A DNA stretch of 64,000 bases from NCBI RefSeq assembly GCF_963662255.1, contig NW_026912208.1, positions 146,001-210,000 of the forward strand, written 5' to 3'. The position numbers were made by a program, and so were the translations under genes. Source of the DNA: Cinclus cinclus. Lineage: Eukaryota > Chordata > Aves > Passeriformes > Cinclidae. Position 1 is the stretch's first letter. Each line of letters starts with the position of its first letter. This document shows positions 58,607 through 64,000 of this stretch, piece after piece. The notes below the pieces were generated by a model. That model was not told the origin of the DNA. It made no database searches and was given only the letters and a program-made list of their open reading frames with translations.

Positions 58607-59783
58607 CTTGAGTTTGGCTTTCTGGGGAAAAGTGCCTCCTTTCGGAGTCAAATTGCCTGCGGCTCATGCAGGGGTTTTGCCTACAAAAATTCCATAAGGA
58701 CGAGGATTTCTCCCAGACCAAAGCTGCCCCCTCCTCCAAACCTGGCTGCCATTGGAGGCCCAAACGTGCCCTACAAAATGACACCTGCCAAGTGGGCTCT
58801 TGAGGTTGGCTTCTTGGGGAAAAGTGCCTCCTTTCAAAGCCAACTTGCCTGCGGCCCGTCCTGGGCTTTTGCCTACAAAAATTCCATAAGGACGAGGATT
58901 TCTCCCAGACCAAAGCTGCCCCCTCCTCCAAACCTGGCTGCCATCGGAGGCCCAAACGCGCCCTACAAAATGACATCTGCCAAGTGGGCTCTTGAGTTTG
59001 GCTTCTTGGGGAAAAGTGCCTCCTTTCGGAGCCAACTTGCCTAACTTGCCTGCGGCCCATCCTGGGCTTTTGCTACAAAAATTCCATAAGGACGAGGATT
59101 TCTCCCAGACCAAAGCTGCCCCCTCCTCCAAACCTGGCTGCCATCGGAGGCCCAAACGCGCCCTACAAAATGACACCTGCCAAGTGGGCTCTTGAGTTTG
59201 GCTTCTTGGGTGGAAGTGCCTCCTTTCAAAGCCAACTTGCCTGCGGCCCGTCCTGGGCTTTTGCCTACAAAAATTCCATAAGGACGAGGATTTCTCCCAG
59301 ACCAAAGCTGCCCCCTCCTCCAAACCTGGCTGCCATCGGAGGCCCAAACGCGCCCTACAAAATGACATCTGCATTGTGGGTTCTTGAGTTTGGCTTCTTG
59401 GGGGAAAGTGCCTCCTTTCAAAGCAACTTGCCTAACTTGCCTGCGGCCCATGCGGGGTTTTTGCCTACAAAAATTCCATAAGGACGAGGATTTCTCCCAG
59501 ACCAAAGCTGCCCCCTCCTCCAAACCTGGCTGCCATCAGAGGCCCAAACGCGCCCTACAAAATGACATCTGCCAAGTGGGCTCTTGAGTTTGGCTTCTTG
59601 GGGAAAAGTGCCTCCTTTCGGAGCCAAATTGCCTAACTTGCCTGCGGCCCGTCCTGGGCTTTTGCCTCCAAAAATTCCAGAAGGACGAGGATTTCTCCCA
59701 GACCAAAGCTGCCCCCTCCTCCAAACCTGGCTGCCATCGGAGGCCCAAACGCGCCCCACAAAATGACACCTGCATTGAGGGTT
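58607..59783. repeat. Six-monomer tandem duplication (1,177 bp), copy 1
   Basis: Monomers start at 58,607 (192), 58,799 (192), 58,991 (200), 59,191 (192), 59,383 (200) and 59,583 (201). Two 200-bp monomers occur per block: one has the doubled 9-mer and the short 'gctac', the other a missing base in 'tttcaaagcaac'. The single H-like monomer at 58,416-58,606 precedes it. Confidence 0.83.
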
Positions 59784-60759
59784 CTTGAGTTTGGCTTCCT
59801 GGGGAAAAGTGCCTCCTTTCGGACTCAACTTGCCTGCGGCCCATGCAGGGCTTTTGCCTCCAAAAATTCCATAAGGACGAGGATTTCTCCCAGACCAAAG
59901 CTGCCCCCTCCTCCAAACCTGGCTGCCATTGGAGGCCCAAACGTGCCCTACAAAATGACACCTGCCAAGTGGGCTCTTGAGTTTGGCTTCTTGGGTGGAA
60001 GTGCCTCCTTTCAAAGCCAACTTGCCTGCGGCCCGTCCTGGGCTTTTGCCTACAAAAATTCCATAAGGACGAGGATTTCTCCCAGACCAAAGCTGCCCCC
60101 TCCTCCAAACCTGGCTGCCATCGGAGGCCCAAACGCGCCCTACAAAATGACATCTGCCAAGTGGGCTCTTGAGTTTGGCTTCTTGGGGAAAAGTGCCTCC
60201 TTTCGGAGCCAACTTGCCTAACTTGCCTGCGGCCCATCCTGGGCTTTTGCTACAAAAATTCCATAAGGACGAGGATTTCTCCCAGACCAAAGCTGCCCCC
60301 TCCTCCAAACCTGGCTGCCATCGGAGGCCCAAACGCGCCCTACAAAATGACATCTGCATTGTGAGTTCTTGAGTTTGGCTTCTTGGGGAAAAGTGCCTCG
60401 TTTCAAAGCAACTTGCCTAACTTGCCTGCGGCCCATGCGGGGTTTTTGCCTACAAAAATTCCATAAGGACGAGGATTTCTCCCAGACCAAAGCTGCCCCC
60501 TCCTCCAAACCTGGCTGCCATCGGAGGCCGAAACGTGCCCTACAAAATGACATCTGCCAAGTGGGCTCTTGAATTTGGCTTCCTGGGTGGAAGTACCTCC
60601 TTTCAAAGCCAACTTGCCTGCGGCCCGTCCTGGGCTTTTGCCTACAAAAATTCCATAAGGACGAGGATTTCTCCCAGGCCAAAGCTGCCCCCTCCTCCAA
60701 ACCTGGCTGCCATCAGAGGCCCAAACGCGCCCTACAAAATGACACCTGCCAAGTGGGCT
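59784..60759. repeat. Six-monomer duplication, copy 2 (five monomers)
   Basis: Starts are 59,784, 59,976, 60,168, 60,368 and 60,568. It parallels copy 1 at an offset of 1,177 bp for the first three monomers, then at 985 bp, so one monomer is missing (the partner of 59,191). 'gtgagttcttgag' near 60,361 and 'cctcgtttcaaag' near 60,396 are local changes. Confidence 0.82.
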
Positions 60760-61152
60760 CTTGAGTTTGGCTTCTTGGGGAAAATTGCCTCCTTTCGGAG
60801 TCAACTTGCCGGCGGCCCATGCAGGGCTTTTGCCTACAAAAATTCCATAAGGACGAGGATTTCTCCCAGAACAAAGCTGCCCCCTCCTCCAAACCTGGCT
60901 GCCATCGGAGGCCCAAACGCGCCCTACAAAATGACATCTGCATTGTGGGTTCTTGAGTTTGGCTTCTTGGGGAAAAGTGCCTCCTTTCGGAGCCAACTTG
61001 CCTAACTTGCCTGCGGCCCGTCCTGGGCTTTTGAGTAAAAAAATTCCAGAAGGACGAGGATTTCTCCCAGACCAAAGCTGCCCCCTCCTCCAAACCTGGC
61101 TGCCATTGGAGGCCCAAACGCGCCCTACAAAATGACACTTGCCAAGTGGGCT
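60760..61152. repeat. HOR monomers J-K, re-entry into the A-K family
   Basis: J at 60,760 has 'ggggaaaattgcc', 'gccggcgg', 'cccagaacaaagc' and 'gcattgtgggtt'. K at 60,952 has 'cttttgagtaaaaaaattcc', a C-to-A change in 'gagtac'. The class order of domain 2 resumes here after about 19 kb of domain 3. Confidence 0.85.
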
Positions 61153-63489
61153 CTTGAGTTTGGCTTCTTGGGGAAAAGTGCCTCCTTTCAAAGCCAACTT
61201 GCCTAACTTGCCTGCGGCCCGTCCTGGGCTTTTGCCTCCAAAAATTCCAGAAGGACAAGGATTTCTCCCAGACCAAAGCTGCTCCCTCCTCCAAACCTGG
61301 CTGCCATCGGAGGCCCAAACGCGCCCTACAAAATGACATCTGCCAAGTGGGCTCTTGAGTTTGGCTTCTTGGGGAAAAGTGCCTCCTTTCGGAGCCAACT
61401 TGCCTGCGTCCCGTCCCGGACGATTGCTACAAAAATTCCATAAGGACGAGGATTCCTCCCAGACCAAAGCTGCCCCCTCCGTCAAACCTGGCTGCCATCG
61501 GAGGCCCAAACGCGCCCTACAAAATGACATCTGCCAAGCGGGCTCTTGAGTTTGGCTTCTTGGGGAAAAGTGCCTCCTTTCGGAGTCAACTTGCCGGCGG
61601 CCCATGCAGGGCTTTTGCCTCCAAAAATTCCATAAGGACGAGGATTTCTCCCAGACCAAAGCTGCCCCCTCCTCCAAACCTGGCTGCCATCGGAGGCCCA
61701 AACGCGCCCTACAAAATGACACCTGCCAAGTGGGCTCTTGAGTTTGGCTTCTTGGGGAAAAGTGCCTCCTTTCGGAGCCAACTTGCCTAACTAGCCTGCG
61801 GCCTGTGCTGGGCTTTTGCCTACAAAAATTCCATAAGGACGAGGATTTCTCCCAGACCAAAGCTGCCCCCTCCTCCAAACCTGGCTGCCATCGGAGGCCC
61901 AAACGCGCCCTACAAAATGACATCTGCCAAGTGGGCTCTTGAGTTTGGCTTCTTGGGGAAAAGTGCCTCCTTTCAAAGCCAACTTGCCTGCGACCCGTCC
62001 TGGTCTTTTGCCTCCAAAAATTCCATAAGGACGAGGATTTCTCCCAGACCAAAGCTGCCCCCTCCTCCAAACCTGGCTGCCATCGGAGGACCAAACGCGC
62101 CCCACAAAATGACACCTGCATTGAGGGTTCTTGAGTTTGGCTTCCTGGGGAAAAGTGCCTCCTTTAGGAGTCAACTTGCCTGCGGCCCATGCAGGGCTTT
62201 TGCCTACAAAAATTCCAGAAGGACGAGGATTTCTCCCAGACCAAAGCTGCCCCCTCCTCCAAACCTGGCTGCCATCGGAGGCCCAAACGTGCCCTACAAA
62301 ATGACACCTGCCAAGTGGGCTCTTGAGTTTGGCTTCTTGGGTGGAAGTGCCTCCTTTCAAAGCCAACTTGCCTGCGGCCCGTCCTGGGCTTTTGCTACAA
62401 AAATTCCATAAGGACGAGGATTTCTCCCAGACCAAAGCTGCCCCCTCCTCCAAACCTGGCTGCCATCAGAGGCCCAAACGCTCCCCACAAAATGACATCT
62501 GCCATGTGGGCTCTTGAGTTTGGCTTCTTGGGGAAAAGTGCCTCCTTTCGGAGTCAACTTGCCTAACTTGCCTGCGGCCCATGTGGGGTTTTTGCCTACA
62601 AAAATTCCATAAGGACGAGGATTTCTCCCAGACCAAAGCTGCCCCCTCCTCCAAACCTGGCTGCCATCGGAGGCCCAAACGCGCCCTACAAAATGACACC
62701 TGCCAAGTGGGCTCTTGAGTTTGGCTTCTTGGGGAAAAGTGACTCGTTTGAAAACCAACTTGCCTGCGTCCCGTCCTGGGCTTTTGCTACAAAAATTCCA
62801 TAAGGACGAGGATTCCTCCCAGACCAAAGCTGCCCCCTCCTCCAAACCTGGCTGCCATCGGAGGCCCAAACGCGCCCTACAAAATGACATCTGCCAAGTG
62901 GGCTCTTGAGTTTGGCTTTCTGGGGAAAAGTGCCTCCTTTCGGAGTCAACTTGCCTGCGGCTCATGCAGGGGTTTTGCCTACAAAAATTCCATAAGGACG
63001 AGGATTTCTCCCAGACCAAAGCTGCCCCCTCCTCCAAACCTGGCTGCCATCGGAGGCCCAAACGCGCCCTACAAAATGACACCTGCCAAGTGGGCTCTTG
63101 AGTTTGGCTTCTTGGGGAAAATTGCCTCCTTTCGGAGTCAACTTGCCGGCGGCCCATGCAGGGCTTTTGCCTACAAAAATTCCATAAGGACGAGGATTTC
63201 TCCCAGACCAAAGCTGCCCCCTCCTCCAAACCTGGCTGCCATCGGAGGCCCAAACGCGCCCTACAAAATGACATCTGCATTGTGGGTTCTTGAGTTTGGC
63301 TTCTTGGGGAAAAGTGCCTCCTTTCGGAGCCAACTTCCCTAACTTGCCTGCGGCCCGTCCTGGGCTTTTGAGTACAAAAATTCCAGAAGGACGAGGATTT
63401 CTCCCAGACCAAAGCTGCCCCCTCCTCCAAACCTGGCTGCCATCGGAGGCCCAAACGCGCCCTACAAAATGACACCTGCCAAGTGGGCT
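61153..63489. repeat. HOR unit of domain 4, 12-mer (2,337 bp)
   Basis: The order is A 61,153, B 61,354, C 61,545, D 61,737, an extra short monomer 61,938, F 62,130, short G 62,322, Y-like 62,513, H 62,714, I 62,905, J 63,097, K 63,289. B has a non-B start ('gtgcctcctttcggagcc') and 'ccggacgattgc'. E is absent. The order confirms that this is the same HOR family as 14-42 kb. Confidence 0.85.
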
Positions 63490-64000
63490 CTTGAGTTTGG
63501 CTTCTTGGGGAAAAGTGCCTCCTTTCAAAGCCAACTTGCCTAACTTGCCTGCGGCCCGTCCTGGGCTTTTGCCTACAAAAATTCCAGAAGGACAAGGATT
63601 TATCCCAGACCAAAGCTGCTCCCTCCTCCAAACCTGGCTGCCATCGGAGGCCCAAACGCGCCCTACAAAATGACATCTGCCAAGTGGGCTCTTGAGTTTG
63701 GCTTCTTGGGGAAAAGTGACTCCTTTCAAAGCCAACTTGCCTGCGGCCCGTCCTGGGCTTTTGCCTACAAAAATTCCATAAGGATGAGGATTTCTCCCAG
63801 ACCAAAGCTGCCCCCTCCTCCAAACCTGGCTGCCATCGGAGGCCCAAACGTGCCTTACAAAATGACACCTGCCAAGTGGGCTCTTGAGTTTGGCTTCTTG
63901 GGTGGAAGTACCTCCTTTCAAAGCCAACTTGCCTGCGGCCCGTCCTGAGCTTTTGCCTACAAAAATTCCATAAGGACGAGGATTTCTCCCAGACCAAAGC
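63490..64000. repeat. Start of the next HOR unit, cut by the window end
   Basis: A at 63,490 ('ggacaagg', 'gctgctccct', with 'tttatccca' near 63,600), then a 192-bp monomer at 63,691 with 'gtgactcctttcaaagcc', then a partial monomer from 63,883. The partial one has 'gggtggaagtacc' and stops after 'cagaccaaagc', so the array continues beyond the window. Confidence 0.85.

Larger units (their letters stand above)
1..64000. repeat. Satellite DNA array, about 327 monomers of 191-201 bp, filling the window
   Basis: The phase mark 'cttgagtttggcttcttgg', or a one- or two-base variant, recurs every 191-202 bp from base 1 to the end, always on the plus strand. Each monomer has the same order of landmarks: a T-rich start, a 'cctcctttc' block, the 'aacttgcc' block, a 'gcggccc' block, an A5 tract in 'acaaaaattcc', 'gacgaggatttctccc', a C-rich run, 'ggctgccatcggagg', 'aaacgcgccc' and 'aaaatgaca'. 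Summing anchor distances gives about 327 monomers. No stretch over 300 bases lacks the repeat, so there is no intergenic or unique sequence to describe. I see no transposon, microsatellite, inverted monomer or telomere repeat. This is typical of eukaryotic centromeric, pericentromeric or subtelomeric heterochromatin. The family is not one I recognise. Confidence 0.98.

Noticed and set aside
1..64000. CRISPR array
   Set aside because: Direct repeats are regular, but repeats abut each other at about 196 bp with no unique spacers and no cas genes.
1..64000. CENP-B box
   Set aside because: 'ttcgg' occurs in many monomers ('cctttcggagccaac'), but the A and CGGG required further along the box are absent on both strands in the classes I checked.
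1..64000. Alpha, beta or gamma satellite of primates
   Set aside because: Monomer length (191-201 bp) does not fit the 171- or 68-bp families, and I see no recognisable alpha satellite landmarks. A match to gamma satellite (about 220 bp) could not be tested without a search, and the length differs.
1..64000. rRNA, tRNA or histone gene tandem clusters
   Set aside because: The period is too short and no conserved gene blocks or tRNA-like folds are seen.

Overview
The whole 64 kb is one head-to-tail satellite DNA array. I count about 327 monomers of roughly 191, 192 or 201 bp (mean about 196 bp), all in the same orientation, from the first base to the last. I see no gene, RNA gene, transposable element, inverted block or unique spacer. 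Many frames stay open on both strands, but this follows from monomer lengths: 192 and 201 are multiples of 3. They are not genes. The material is eukaryotic heterochromatin of centromeric, pericentromeric or subtelomeric type. Much of the variation between monomers sits at CpG and looks like C-to-T or G-to-A decay, which points to a CpG-methylating genome (a vertebrate is most likely, a plant possible). I do not recognise the satellite family and name no species.

Monomers are numbered here from the phase mark 'cttgagtttggcttcttgg'. Three length classes exist. The 201-bp class carries a 9-bp tandem duplication (acttgccta/acttgcctg). The 192-bp class has one copy of it. The 191-bp class usually also lacks one base in 'gcctac' (giving 'gctac').

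Layout. (1) 1-14,317: an irregular array containing long near-identical blocks. The segment 1 to about 4,320 recurs at 4,512 to about 9,424, first at an offset of 4,511 bp and then of 5,104 bp, because the second copy has three more monomers (7,068-7,660). A third, diverged start is at 11,953. (2) 14,318 to about 41,961: a true higher-order repeat (HOR) domain. The reference unit is an 11-mer of 2,155 bp (25,886-28,040), whose monomers I call A to K. Its neighbours are 9-, 10-, 11-, 14-, 15- and 17-mer derivatives, explained by loss or gain of whole monomers. (3) 41,962-60,759: a second higher-order domain with much longer units (25, 30 and 18 monomers, starting at 44,098, 49,002 and 54,892), flanked by 4-mer and 6-mer tandem duplications. 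(4) 60,760-64,000: the A-to-K family returns, with one complete 12-mer, and runs out of the window.

There is no gene cooperation to describe. The content is evolutionary: repeated unequal exchange and conversion at the scales of 9 bp, one monomer, 4-6 monomers, 11 monomers and 15-30 monomers. The most notable points are the 11-mer HOR, a near-perfect 17-monomer (3,322 bp) tandem duplication at 27,265-33,908, and an X-Y-H-H block shared between two distant HOR units whose X, Y and H modules belong to domains 1 and 3.
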